Position numbers and translations under genes: made by a program. Under the pieces are notes generated by a model. That model had not been told where the DNA came from, ran no database searches, and saw nothing but the letters and a program-made list of their open reading frames with translations. Below are positions 51,520-63,480 of a stretch of DNA of 64,000 nucleotides, piece by piece. Origin of the DNA: Ochotona curzoniae (taxonomy: Eukaryota; Chordata; Mammalia; Lagomorpha; Ochotonidae); contig NW_024466599.1 in assembly GCF_017591425.1 (NCBI RefSeq), forward strand, positions 26,512,001-26,576,000, written 5' to 3'. Within the stretch, counting starts at the first letter, position 1; each line of letters begins with the position of its first letter.

Positions 51520-52643
51520 ATAATTCTTACCTACATTCCTGCAAAACTAGAATCTTTTGTTTTGTTTTTTGTTTTTGCTTCTTAAACTTTTTATTTGGTG
51601 GAACAGTAAATCCTTGACTGCAATGTAAATTTAAAATGTTATCTCAAAAATTAAAAAAGAAGTGAAGGAGAGTGGGAGAGAGGGTAAAAAGAGACGGAGG
51701 AAAGAAATACCATAATATTCTCAGAATTACATCTCTGAACTATATTGAGTTTGTTAAAGAACAAAAAAAAACCCTTAAAAATAAAATATTTAAAGCTAAA
51801 ACAAAAACTATTTAAAAAGGTTGGGGGATATCAGAATGGAATGCAAGCTACCACTGAAGCATCTATATTGTCAGCTATGAACAGAGTGTGGATAAAAAGA
51901 GAATGATCTGAGTGAAACTGAAAAGGAAGGAAATCTCTACAATCAAGGCACAAGGGCCTCTTTGGGAGCGCTGTAGTTTACACAGCTACTTTCTATGAAG
52001 CTATGAGCTAACAGTCATGGAAATGCAAACTGCACACTGGAACTGAATAAGCAGTGAATGGGTAATGGTGGGAGCTGAACTCCTCACTGTAGGAAGAGAG
52101 AAGATACAAATAAGAGAATAGGCTAGGATCGTGCATGTCATCCTATTGGGTTGGAGACATCAATTCACATTTCGTTTATTATAGAAGTAGACAGTTTTGT
52201 AAAGTATGTTTAATAACATATGTAGTATATGACCAGCACTCCCTAAATTGTCAAGGTCATACAACACAAGGAGAGCCTTAGAAACTGTCACGGCAAAGAC
52301 CAGTCTAGGGGACTGTGACAACTAAGTGTAACATGATATCCTGGATGGGATCCTGAAACAGAACATGACATTGGATGAGAATTAAAGACATCTTACTAAA
52401 ATAAGGAAACTGAAAATGATGCATCAGTATTGGTTTACTCACTGTCACACAGTGATGTAAGACATTAATAGCAGGCGAAAATGGGTATAAGACTAGAGAA
52501 ACTGCTTTTGCAATTTTTCTTTGCATGTAGAACTATTTTAAAATAGTTTGCTTTAAATAAAAAGTTCTAAAAGGAAATGCACCTAATCACTATTAGTTGA
52601 AGTTTATTTCTGTCTTAAACTCTTTTTGTTATACAGTCTTGGA

Positions 52644-52976
52644 TTTTTTTAAAGATTTATTTATTTTTATTAGAAAGTCAGATAAACAGAGAGGAGGAGA
52701 GACAGAAAGGAAGATCTTCTGCCCACTGACTGACTCCTCAAGGGACTGCAATGGCTGGAGCTGAGCCAATCCGAAGTCAGGAGCCAGGAGCTGCTTCTGA
52801 GTCTCCCAAGTGGGTGTTAGGGTCCCAAGGCTTTGGGCCGTCCTCGACTGCTTTCCCAGGCTACAAGCAGGTAGTTGGATGGGAAGCAGGGCTGCTGGGA
52901 TTAGAACTAGTGTCCATATGGGATCCTGACACATGCAAAGCAAATACTTTAGCCACTTGACCATTGCACTGGGACC
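52644..52976 (-). mobile_element. CSINE, full length
   Basis: Antisense C-repeat with the complete A-rich tail complement, body and head ('ccattgcactgggacc'). A 10-bp duplication, CAGTCTTGGA, flanks it at 52634-52643 and 52977-52986. The body keeps 'gggccgtcctcgactgcttt', identical to the copy at 6849. Confidence 0.92.
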
Positions 52977-52990
52977 CAGTCTTGGAAATT

Positions 52991-53308
52991 TAAATTAGAA
53001 TATTTGAGAAACAGAGAGACTGATAGATAGATAGATAGAGAAAGACAGGCAGATAGACAGACAGATGTTGGGAGGACTGCTATCTACTGATTCATTCCCC
53101 AAATTCCTTGAGCACCCAGTAAGTACAGAAGGAGACTGCAAGAAGCCAGGAGCCAGAAACTCAGTTCAGGTGTCTTGTATGAGTGGCAGAAGTCTAATTA
53201 TTTGAGGCATGGCTCTGTCTCCCTGGAATTAGGACTTGAAGCTGGAGGAGAAACCCAGGTTTTCCAATGTAAGTTGTCGGTGTCTTCACAGCTGGTCCAA
53301 CAACCCCT
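52991..53308 (-). mobile_element. CSINE, old, with internal microsatellite
   Basis: Immediately next to the previous copy: 'gaagccaggagccagaaact', 'gtcttgtatgagtggcagaa', 'cctggaattaggacttgaa'. The purine-rich part has expanded into GATA/GACA repeats. Confidence 0.6.
53021..53067 (+). repeat. (GATA)n/(GACA)n microsatellite
   Basis: Imperfect tetranucleotide run: GATAGATAGATAGATAG, then GACAGGCAGATAGACAGACAG, inside the old CSINE. Confidence 0.8.
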
Positions 53309-53445
53309 CCTGAAATCAAACTTTTAAGATAATAAGTAGTTACATTTTAAACTCATCATAAATGAAGAGCTCAAAAAAATCTCAAAAAAGTCATCAACAA
53401 TGCATAAATCTAGAAGTAAATGATAAAGCAAGCAAGATCAAATTT

Positions 53446-53730
53446 ATGTAGAAGCTGCCACTTTGGATGCTAATATCCTATATTGGAGTGCCCAAAAGAT
53501 TATGAATTCAAATCCTAACTGCTCCACTTTCTGATCCAGCTTCTGGCTAGTGTACCTGGGAAGCAGGTGGAGATGGCTCCAGCATTTGGACCTATAACAG
53601 TGGGAGACCAGGATGGAGTTCCTGACTCCTGGCTTCAGCTGGACCATCCCCAGCTGTTCTAACTTTTTGGGGAGTGAACCAATGGATGGAAGATTTCTTT
53701 CCTGTCAGTCTGGTTTTCAAATCCATCAGG
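53446..53730 (+). mobile_element. CSINE, diverged
   Basis: Sense C-repeat: 'cactttctgatccagcttct', 'gtgtacctgggaagcaggtg', 'gttcctgactcctggcttca' and 'gggagtgaaccaatggatgg'. Opposite orientation to the two neighbours on its left. Confidence 0.7.
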
Positions 53731-54883
53731 TTTTTTATTTTTTTTAAGCATAAGAATCTATATTATTTTCCATACTAATATAAAGGTTTATTATCATACT
53801 AATGTGCTCTATATCGCTTAAATGAAAGCATGAAAGTTTATGAAAAGGTAAATACTAAATGAGCTATTCTCTATTGCTAAAAAATATGCTGGCTTTGGAA
53901 CATGCTCAGTAGTGGATGATTTGGGGCCTCAAGTTGATGAGTGGATATCTTGAAGTTTCAGCTAGAAGTTCTTATTCACGATGGCTCAGGTGGTGGCTGG
54001 TGTGCTGTCGTGCTTCTGGGGGCTGACTTATGAACTCAGATCAATTTCAGAACTCGTTTGTAAAACCACATAGCATCACCACATATTGATAGAGTTACAT
54101 TAAAGCAGTGCTCTGACAAAATCTTGCCAGTTAATCACTTTGTAATGTCTGACCACCTATGTTGAAATCTAGAAATCACAGACTTATATGCTCACCATTC
54201 CTGAGGACATGGAGCAGCAGAGAAGGATGTTTCTGGCCACAGTGGCTAGTGGATATGTGGGATGACAGAGAAAGGAATCTCTCTACAAAGAGGGTACTTA
54301 GAACACTTTCCCCTACCTTTTCCCCCTAACAGTGGTCCCATCCACTCCCCAACAGACACATACCCTGGGTGGTTTCTGTTTATTCAACAGAAATTTGCAA
54401 AAGTGATTGCTCTACGTAAGATTTTTAACAGAAAGTATGGACCACGAAAGAAATGAATTAGACACAGACCTTGCTGATGTTGCCTCAAGGAGGTATAGAA
54501 CAGAGAGGAAATGGAATTTGCAGTGATAAATAGAAAATAACATTATGGAATATATAGGAGACTGTTCCATTCTCTTCTCCCAGGAGGGTCTGTGGGATCA
54601 ACATGGGGCCACTTCCGTTAGTTACGGCTTTAGCAGAGGCTGTCATTGTGTCTCACTTGTGTTCTTTATGTATACCCTCTCCTTGGTTCCAATTAGTTAC
54701 CAAGTCAGATCGGTTGTATCATTTCAGGTGACTTCTCAAAACTGCCAGGATAAGATGCAAAGTACTTAGTACAAAATAATTCTACTCTGCCCTGGCCCTG
54801 CCAGCTTCTCCAGCTTTATGGCCTATTACCTTCAGGTTTCAAATACACCGAGTTATGTGGTATGCTAAGGTACTGCATGTTTC

Positions 54884-55198
54884 CTTTTAAGATTCATTTG
54901 TTTTTATTGGACAAGCATGTTTTACAAAGAGGAGAGACAGAGAGATCCTGCATCTGCCTGTGCCCTCCTCAAATGACCACAATAGCTGGAACTGAGCTGA
55001 TCTGAAGCTAGGAACCAGAGAATTTCCTCTAGATCTGCCATGCAGATGCAGTGTCTCAAGACTTTAGGCCATCTGTCCTCCTCTGCTTTCCCAGGTCATA
55101 AGCAGGAGGGCTGGATGGGAAGTGGAGCATCTGGGACATGAACATAGTGGCGCTGGCATTTGTTGGTAGAGTATTGGTTGTGCCACCATGCTGGCTCT
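54884..55198 (-). mobile_element. CSINE, diverged
   Basis: Antisense C-repeat: TTTTAAGATTCATTTGTTTTTATT, 'aaagaggagagacagagaga', 'cccaggtcataagcaggagg', 'tgtgccaccatgctggctc'. Confidence 0.75.
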
Positions 55199-55384
55199 GT
55201 GCTGTAGTTTTTCACCTCTGAGTGAGCAGACCTGTCTCTCTTTCTAGAGTACGCTTCCCCGGCCCTGCATCTGATCACCTCTGTACACTTCATGGATTAG
55301 CAGAAGAGAGGTACCCCTGGGTCCTGTCTGCTGGGCGATTATCCTCCTCCATGTGATTCCAGCTCCTGGCTCAGTTCCATTGAT

Positions 55385-55662
55385 TATCCCTTGCAATGTA
55401 CACTCCCCACCCTTTGTTCATGCTGTCTTACTCATCTTTCAGGGTTGCTCTTGGGTAGCCCTCCTCCCCTTAGTCAGAGTTAATCGTCCCTGTGCTGTGG
55501 AGTCATGAAAACTTTGTTTATCTGTCCATTATGGTTATGAGTTGCCTCTGAATTGCATCAGTTGCTGGCCTATTTTGCCCTAGTTTTTCACCTGATGGCA
55601 AAGCATTTCAGACTAGGCAGTTTCTTTTGGTCTTTTGTTTTAGCACAATGCCTGGCACAACA
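55385..55662 (+). mobile_element. L2 LINE 3' fragment
   Basis: 'tgtcttactcatctttcagg', 'cttagtcagagttaatcgtc', 'cctgtgctgtggagtcatg' and 'tttagcacaatgcctggcac' occur in the order of the mammalian L2 3' end. Confidence 0.65.
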
Positions 55663-56837
55663 ACTGTTGATTAAGATAATTGACCTTTTTGCAGTTATTT
55701 GGCCCCCTGGGCAACCAAGCAGCTCAAGGCAGAGGCGCAGGCTGCTCCTGCTGGCCCCATTTCAGTACATTGGAACAGGAATTTACAGTATATTTGTTTC
55801 CTCTCTCTCGATACCTGTTCTACATTCATGACCAAGCAGAAAGATTAAATCAGGATCAGAATCTGAAATGTAAAAAAGGTGGCTTGTCAAGCACACTATT
55901 GTTTTCGGCTTGCGCTGGCAGAGAAGTCTGGACTGCACATTCCTGGGACATGAATAATATCAGTTGTGATTACACTTCAGTATCTCATCCATCACTGTCC
56001 CTGGGAACACTGAAACTAACCTAATTAGGAAATGTGGTGAGCCCTCTGTTGGGGATGCACGCCCGGAGAACAGGTCCATGGGCTCTCACCAACATGGGTG
56101 GGGCACACTGAGGGTCACACTCAGCTTTAGATTCTGCAGGGCTCCAGGGCAGACCTTGACCATCCAGTCTGCATTCCTCAGGTAATCTCCAGGAAGCCAA
56201 GAATGCCTGTGCATTGAGGAAAAGATGTCAGGACTAACACATCTGTCAGTTTCAAATGGGTCTGAAGGTTTGATGAAGTGCCTGGCTTTCCCTGCCTACC
56301 ACATTTTGGTTGCTCACTAGCTGTGCCTGGCTTCAGATAGGAGCTCTGTGTTTAATATTGGCTATTCCACTGTCATTTGTTGTTGTTGTTGTTTGTTTGT
56401 TTTTCCTTCTTAGCTCTTAGCATACACCAGGTGGTTATATTTTCTTTTCCCAAGAGCAGACAGTGGAAGGGGATGATGGGGGCCTTCAGGCTTAATCACA
56501 AAGAATGAGATGCTGTTCCTGATGTTCTGTGACTTTCCTTGGTACAGAAGGCTGCCACATTCATTTATCCAGGTCTGTGTGCCTGCACTCATCAGACACC
56601 TGTTGAGCACCTGTTGCGATGCCACTTCATCTCAAGCCTCCAGTCCCCTTACATCCAGAACTTAAAGAGTAACTGGCAGGAACAAAGAGTAGGCCTGTGG
56701 CTATGAGGCAGTGAGATGCCATCACCTCCTTTGGGGACAGAGTCCCAGTTGACTAGCCTATCTGAAAAATCATCCTTAACTGTAAACTGCTCTTTCTCTC
56801 TCTTCAAACTCCAATCTGCTGACATCTTTTTGCAGAA

Positions 56838-57160
56838 TTTTTTAAGATTTATCTGTTTATTTAAAGAACAGAGCAGCAGAAGCGGAGCCAGAGGAGAGAC
56901 AGAGACCAAAAGACAGAGAACTTGCATTTGCTGGTTCATGCCCATAAATGACCAAAATAGCCTGATCTGGGCTAGCTGAGACCAGGAGCCAGGCCCTCCA
57001 CCATGGTCTCCTAAGTACTTAGGCTGTTTTCTATTGCTTTTCTGAGTGCTTTATCAGGAAGCTGGATTCAAAGTGAAGCAGGTAGGGCTTGAATTGGCCC
57101 TCCAATAAGGGATACTGGCCTTGCCAATGGCTGCTTCATCTGCTGAACCACAATGCCAAT
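56838..57160 (-). mobile_element. CSINE, old
   Basis: Antisense C-repeat: 'ttaagatttatctgtttatt', 'cagaggagagacagagacca', 'gaccaggagccaggccctcc', and 'aaccacaatgccaattctgc' at the head. Confidence 0.7.
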
Positions 57161-57735
57161 TCTGCTGATTTATACAAATGTCTACAACATATATCTGGCC
57201 CTGATAATGGGAGTGCTATAATGTCATGGCCCAAGATTCTTTTACTCCTAAAATACAGGGTCTCAGGGCAATCACCAGAATTCTTTATTGATGGTGTTGT
57301 CATCATAGAGCATCAGTATGGTTTACTACCAAGTTTCCAAGTGTCCTCTGTCACCCTCATTTCCTAGAGCTGGGGTCCATTAAGTTCCCTTGCTGGTTAC
57401 TCAGTCTCTTTCTTTGTAATTCTTTTTACTGGATTTTCTCCCCAAGGAAAGGAGCATGGTTATGAAAAAGATCTGCATGGAATACTGGGTTCCCAAAGAG
57501 TACCCACTCAGTTTTGTTCAGCTGACTCTGACCATGAGTGAGGCCATCTGGTCACTTCCACCCTCTAACTTGCTCTTGGCCTGCATGATGTCTGGATATT
57601 GTTCAATGACCTTAGTTGTTCTGTCCTACCTGTGTGTCTGAATTTGTGACATCACCATGGTCCTCACCTTTTGCAGCAACACCACCCCCACCCCAATTTG
57701 TCCTGTTGCCAAACCTTGCTGCAAACTATAATAGG

Positions 57736-57996
57736 AAGTATAGGAAAAAAAAAATAGAAGCAGACATAAAGATCTTCCATCTGCGATTCACTCCTGAAAT
57801 GCCTGTAGTAGCCAGGAGCCAAAAAATTCATCTCGGTTTTCCACGTGAATGGCAGAAACCCAAGTATTCACCTCTCAGGTACATGACTTGGGAACTGACC
57901 TGGAAGTGTAGAGTAGCTGCCTTGAAATAGGCACTTCAATATGGAATGTGGATGTCTCCAGCAACAGCTTACTCTGCTGTGTCACAACACCTGCCC
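57736..57996 (-). mobile_element. CSINE, old
   Basis: Antisense C-repeat: 'agatcttccatctgcgattc', 'gtagccaggagccaaaaaat', 'ttccacgtgaatggcagaaa' and 'tgctgtgtcacaacacctg'. The tail region is degraded. Confidence 0.6.
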
Positions 57997-58150
57997 CAGG
58001 AGGACAATGTTGTTATTATTACTGTTGTATCTACCACTATTGCATTGCTGTGAGGGAAACTGAGGCTCAGAGGGATCAAGTGACTTGGCCAGGAACTCAC
58101 TTAATAAGTAGTCACACCAGTCCTTGAAGCCAGGACCTCTCAAAGTCTTA
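57997..58150 (-). repeat. MIR element
   Basis: 'gggaaactgaggctcagag', 'gatcaagtgacttggccag' and 'gccaggacctct' match antisense MIR. Confidence 0.65.
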
Positions 58151-60502
58151 AGGGCAATTTTGAAAATTAGATGTAATAAAAGATGACATCTATAGGATAT
58201 AAATGTGTTATTGTTAACATCAGCAAATGGGCTTCCTCCAGTGTGCAGTGATGTATTTTTTCTGGATCTACCCAGGTCTTGGAAACAGAAAAGTTGCTGC
58301 TTCCTACATCAGCTGAAGCTCATGCGTGGGAGGGAAATTACAGCCATGTCTACAGATGCCAGGCGTGAACAAGTCACATTCCAAAAGCTCATTTGCGGTT
58401 ATTTAGAATGGAGGACTCATTTTCCAAACACATCTTGCTATAAACGGTGGTTAGATTCTTGGGCTAGCCGACAAAAACTGTTTAATTATGCAGCTGGAAT
58501 ACGTTTCTAATTCATAAAGTTGTTGAAGTCATGTATATTTTATGTTCTGGCAACATAATAATCGAGGCCCTTGATTATCAGTTAAGGAGTGTTTATTTTG
58601 AGTTCTGATCTCCATAGAACTTTTTTTCTGACAGCAGTAGGGATCCAATCACTATGGACTCCAACGTGTTTAGAAATCTGGAAGAAATTTCTGTGAATTT
58701 GCATAGCATAGAAACCTGATTTTTCTACGGAGGATACTCCTTTCTAGAGAGAAATCAGTTGTTCTTTTGGTTTTGACTTGTTATTTTTTTAAAGGAAGTG
58801 TAGACATGGAGTAGAAGATGGTAGGAAAAGAGGAACCCTGGAAACCAAAATGGTGTCAACAGGAGTTGAAGGAAATTAGAGATAAAAAACAAAATGAAAC
58901 AAAAAAACAGTAAGATCAGAGTCATTTGGGGATAAGAAGTGAAATCCAACGAGGATCTGGGAACTAACACAGGGACTTAAGGCAATGTGGAGTTGAAGGT
59001 TAGGGATTTGAATTCAAGAGACAAGATAATTTAGTAGAAGATGATCTTGGAAGGCCTTGGATAGAGGGTAGTCAGCTGTAGACAGATGTTTTCAAGGAAA
59101 TGCTGCCTCTGTAAACTTTATGCAGCTGAGTTCTAGGAAAAAGTGATGGATGCCAGATGAGCCTTGGGATCCCACTGTCAGGACAGGGTACCACACAGGA
59201 GAAGCATGAGGTCCAAGGACAGATGGGAAGGAGAGGCTCACAGGGACGCTCCATTACACTTGATGTCCAATGCCATGGGCACAGTAGGATCTGTCACTCC
59301 AAAGCTCTTGCAACTGTTTTAACATCTTAATATCCTGGTTGGTTGATTGAGACTTTATCTGATTATGGTTTCTGAGAGGTGGTGCTGGTGGGAGGTCTTT
59401 GGGTTGCTGGGGCTCTGCTCCTCAGGGGATGGTTTGAGCTCAGTTCAAGTTTAGCCTTACTTCTCTTTCATCCTTCCTGCCACCTCCCTTCATGGGATCA
59501 TTGTACCTCTACAGATGCTGGACTATGGGGGGGTTCCGGAGCCTGCCCTGTCATTTCCAAACTGACAGCTGAAAGAAACTTTTTCTTTCTCTAAGATGCT
59601 CCTCTCGGGTGTTTTAGCCGAAGTGATGAAAAACAGACTGATGTGCCCGGCAGAGAAGATACAGAGTACGCATCTTTAACATTTGTTCTATTACCCTGAC
59701 TAAAATGGGGGAGGAAGTCCTACGCAGGACTGGAGTTGGCCTAGAAGAAAGTCATGATTAAAGGAACAGGGCTGCAGTTCTCAAGGACACTCATAGATCC
59801 CCTGGTTGGTTGATTGGCTTATGCAAGGAAAAGCCTAGGCAGCATCTAGAAATGGGAGAATAGGAAAGGGGATTGAAATCTCTTTGCTAAAAATTTAGAA
59901 ATGCTCTTAGCATTGTGACTTGGGACAAGTGCTGCAGATTATGGTGACCTTAGGAAAGTATTTCTCTTCCTCGTGTGGAGGAATTCTGACTATACTTTTT
60001 CTAACGGTGCACACTTGTGTGGCACTAAAGGTCCATGATATTGTCCCAGATGAAGCAACTCACTCTTTGGAGGACATACTGTTATGAGTTATTTGTTTCA
60101 TGACCTGTCCTACTGGGAAGTGGGAGACTGTAGTTTAGGACAAAATGAACATGCTTATGGAAGAGGATAAGCTGTCCTAGAGGAAGGCTGAAATTTACAG
60201 CACGCTGGATTTCATTTAAGAATGTTCTTTATCTCTGACAAGGAACATAGCTATGAACTAGCAGACCCTGAGGGGATCTATGCGAAAGATTTAACTTGCT
60301 CTTCATTTTTTCCCCCCATAGATCCTGGAAATAGTGATGTTTAGAGTCATTTTTAATCTTAGACATTATAATGACTTCTGTTTCCAAGCCTTTGTTAACA
60401 GCCTGTGTTATGATGGGGAGGGACAGAATGAATAAAGCCGCATGGCATAGAGGAAACTGCCACATTGTGCTGAGGTGGGGCATGTGGCAGAATGTTAAGG
60501 AG

Positions 60503-60550
60503 GGGCCTGTGCCCTGGAGATCTAAGTGCCCAGGGCCTGTGCCCTGGAGA
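60503..60550 (+). repeat. 30-bp tandem duplication
   Basis: An 18-base block, GGGCCTGTGCCCTGGAGA, occurs at 60503-60520 and again at 60533-60550, a period of exactly 30 bp. Confidence 0.85.
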
Positions 60551-61394
60551 GCTAGCAGCGAGGAACTGCGAGAGGCAAGCCTTGCTGCTGGACTCCTACA
60601 AGGCCAGACACAAAGTAGAGTGATTTCTAGTGGAGCGAGTATCCATCGGGATTATACAAATCAGAGAATGGAGATTTTTTCCGTTCACCTTTCCAAGAAG
60701 ATGTTGGAAAGGCAGATTTCTCAGTGTCCCACAGAGCCATGTACATATGTGGCTGAGGCTGTCTCAGGAATGCTGTACATGGATTCCAGAAGGGCTGGAG
60801 ATGCAAGGAAAAGGGGAAGAGCCAAAAGGGCCCCATGAGAGGACTCCTAACAGAAGCCAGTGGGAAAGCCATGCCAGGAAGTCTTTCTGCCTCATCAATC
60901 ACTATAGTGAGGTGGAAAAAAATATACACATAAAGATGTAGGGCTTTTGGCAGGACCAGGAATTGCTGTTTCCATTGGCCATTTACTATGCTATTTGTTG
61001 TGTCTTGCTTCCTGTTAATTAAACTTCTATTAGGATAATCTTGTGGTGAGCGTGTTGGCAAGAGAAATACCTGTTCTTTATTTCAACTATTACCAGGCAA
61101 GTTGGGGCTGTTGACAGAATGTTCCAGAAGGAAAGCAATATTTTATGAAACTAATTATCTAGAGAACTTGTTGAAGGGTTTGCTGTGAAAGGTGTTACAT
61201 TTAGTTGAAGAATTTTTCAGTAGCTGTGGGGAATTGCTTTGGAGATGATAGCGCTGAAGAAGAGGGATGTAGGGAGAGAAAACAGCGTGACTGAAACAAG
61301 GCTTTGGCCCTGTTGCCCAGTGTGTCATGTAATTAGGTTGGAGATGTGGTGAGAGAGAGAAACTGGGAATTAGGCCTCACGAGTATTTCAGTTT

Positions 61395-61460
61395 TCTAAT
61401 TCTTTTTCTTTTTTTTTTTTTCTAATTCTAATTCTCTTTTTCTAATTCTAATTCTTTTAC
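61395..61460 (+). repeat. Pyrimidine-rich tandem repeat
   Basis: Units of TTTTTCTAATTCTAATTCT recur around a poly-T run; simple-sequence expansion. Confidence 0.7.
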
Positions 61461-61720
61461 AGCATCCTGGCTGCATTCATGTCTCTAACAAAATGTTTAT
61501 TGATTTATATGTAATATACTTCTGCCTCAACCGTGTGTGTGTTTTATTCTATAGTGAGCAGCTAAGTGAATATTCTTCAGATATGATTTTGTGATTTCAT
61601 CTGCGTATCCCATCTCTAGCTTTAATGAATTTACTGATTCATTCTGTTTCCCTTCCAAATATTCATTGTTTACCTATGTAGTGCCAACACATTCGCTTGG
61701 ACTAAAGAAGTAAACTATCT

Positions 61721-62021
61721 GACTGGTGCCATGGCATAGCAAGCTAATCTTCCACTTGTGGTGCCAACGTCTTATATGGGCTGCTTCACTTCTGATCCAG
61801 TTTCATGCTCATGAACTGGGGAAACAGCAAAGGATGGCTGAAGTCCTTGGGCCTTTGTATCCATGTGGAGACCTGAATGAAGCTAGTGACTCCTAGCTTT
61901 GAACCTGGCCAGTTCTAACCTTGGAGGCCATTTGGAGACTGAAAGAATGATGGAAGATCTCTCTATCTCTCTTGTTCTCTCCCCTTCCGTCTGTAATTCT
62001 TTCAAGTAAAATAAGTAAATG
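61721..62021 (+). mobile_element. CSINE
   Basis: Sense C-repeat: 'gactggtgccatggcatagc', 'cacttctgatccagtttcat', 'ggatggctgaagtccttggg', 'ggaggccatttggagactga', 'gatggaagatctctctatct', ending 'aagtaaaataagtaaatg'. Confidence 0.8.
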
Positions 62022-62335
62022 TTTTTTTCTTTAAAGATAAAGTACCTGTATCAGCATGTTTCTATAATACAAGTTAGCTTTTCTATGACTGATAAATAGA
62101 AAAATGATAGCAGAAGCATGGTTTATATGCTTTCCATGTGTTAACATTTTGAGCATCTAGATAATGGTATCTATCGCTCTGAACACAAAGGACACCAAAT
62201 AGCTGAGTATAACGGGTGACAATGCCTGGCCATTGCATGCTTTTGCTTTATGCTCAATTTAGCTATACTGTTATTATTATTATCATTTGAAGGTTTAAAA
62301 AGATTTTTTTACATTAGAAAGGGTTTTTTTTCTTT

Positions 62336-62634
62336 GCAATTTATTTATTTTACTTGAAAGTCAGTTACAGAGAGAGAGGGAGAGAAGGTTTTCTATTCAC
62401 TGGTTCATTCTTCAAATGGCCACAATGGCTGGAGCTAGGCCAATTCAACGCTAGGGTTCAAGAGTTCCCCCTAGGTCTCCCACATGTGTGCAGGGGCTCA
62501 GGACCTTGGATGATCCCCTCTGCCATGAGCAGGAAGCTGGATTGGAAGTGAAGCAGCTGGGACTAGAATTGACTTCCATATGGGATGCCAGAGCTACAGA
62601 TAGAAGATTAACTTGTTATAAAGCCTGCTGGCCC
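62336..62634 (-). mobile_element. CSINE, older (rabbit-like) type
   Basis: Antisense C-repeat with 'cttgaaagtcagttacagag', 'ctggttcattcttcaaatgg', 'gaagctggattggaagtgaa' and 'gggactagaattgacttcca'. A stub of another antisense tail (about 62297-62325, AAAAAGATTTTTTTACATT) lies just before it. Confidence 0.8.
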
Positions 62635-62939
62635 TTTTATTTAGCTTTTGAGATGGCATTTTTAAAGTTTACGTTAAAGTAAAAACACTACTTTACAGAA
62701 TAAAAAGCTTAACAAATAAAAGGCAAAAAGATCCTGGCTTAGTGGGAATATAGACAACACCTACAAACAATTGAATATGTATCCCTTTTGAAATAAATAT
62801 TTTTGTTCTAAAATCAGTGTGGATTCACTTGCAATTGTATGAAATTAATATAGAGCAATTCTGTTACAATTGTCTCAGTTTCCTCCCGTGGTATCATCTT
62901 GCCAAGCTATAGTATCATAAAGCTGTAAAACTGCTAAAA

Positions 62940-63480
62940 CTGCGATATTGATATGGAGCAGACACATAGCACTCCCATCAAAGAGCCTTTATGTTGCCAT
63001 TCTTTACCCTTACTCACTTCCTTCCCTACTTTCCCCCTTAGTCCCTGTAATTGCTAATCTACTCTCCATTTACACAGTGTTAGCGATATGAAAATGCTAG
63101 CTAAATGGAACCATAAAGTATGATGGGATTGCACTCAGTGTAATCTTTTGGAGACACATCCAAGTGTGTGTATCACTAGACCGTTTTTTCTTATACTCCA
63201 TGGAATTGGTGCACCACAGTATGTTTAACCATTCACTCCTTGAATGACAGACATCTGGCCTGATTCCAGCTTTTGACCATGATGAAGTAAGCTCTGATAC
63301 ATATTTGTCTTCAGGTTTTATAAGAATATAGATCTTTATTTTTATGGGACAGCTCTCCAGGAGTACGATTGTCAAGTTATATGATAGTGGAATGTTAAAA
63401 AGACCTGCCAAATTATTTGCTAGGGTGACTGTATCTATTTTCATTTGTCTCTCTGCATCCTTGCTGGAATTTGGTGGTGG
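62940..63480 (-). mobile_element. Old L1 LINE fragment, antisense
   Basis: The region follows the familiar antisense L1 3' text: 'cttttttcttatactccatg' (tip of the vertebrate L1 end), 'tgtttaaccattcactcctt', 'gattccagcttttgaccatg', and 'gattgtcaagttatatgata'. Truncated and non-coding; the 182-codon open frame across it is a by-product. Confidence 0.65.

Larger units (their letters stand above)
58151..61720. other. Intergenic, no gene seen
   Basis: No recognisable gene. A segment at about 59340-59610 faintly resembles MST/THE1-type LTR sequence ('gaggtggtgctggtgggagg', 'tttgggttgctggggc'), but I cannot confirm it. Open frames (up to 155 codons near 60.4 kb) show no family features. Confidence 0.4.

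Noticed and set aside
59340..59610. Possible MST/THE1-type LTR
   Set aside because: Only short phrases resemble the family; not enough to call without an alignment.
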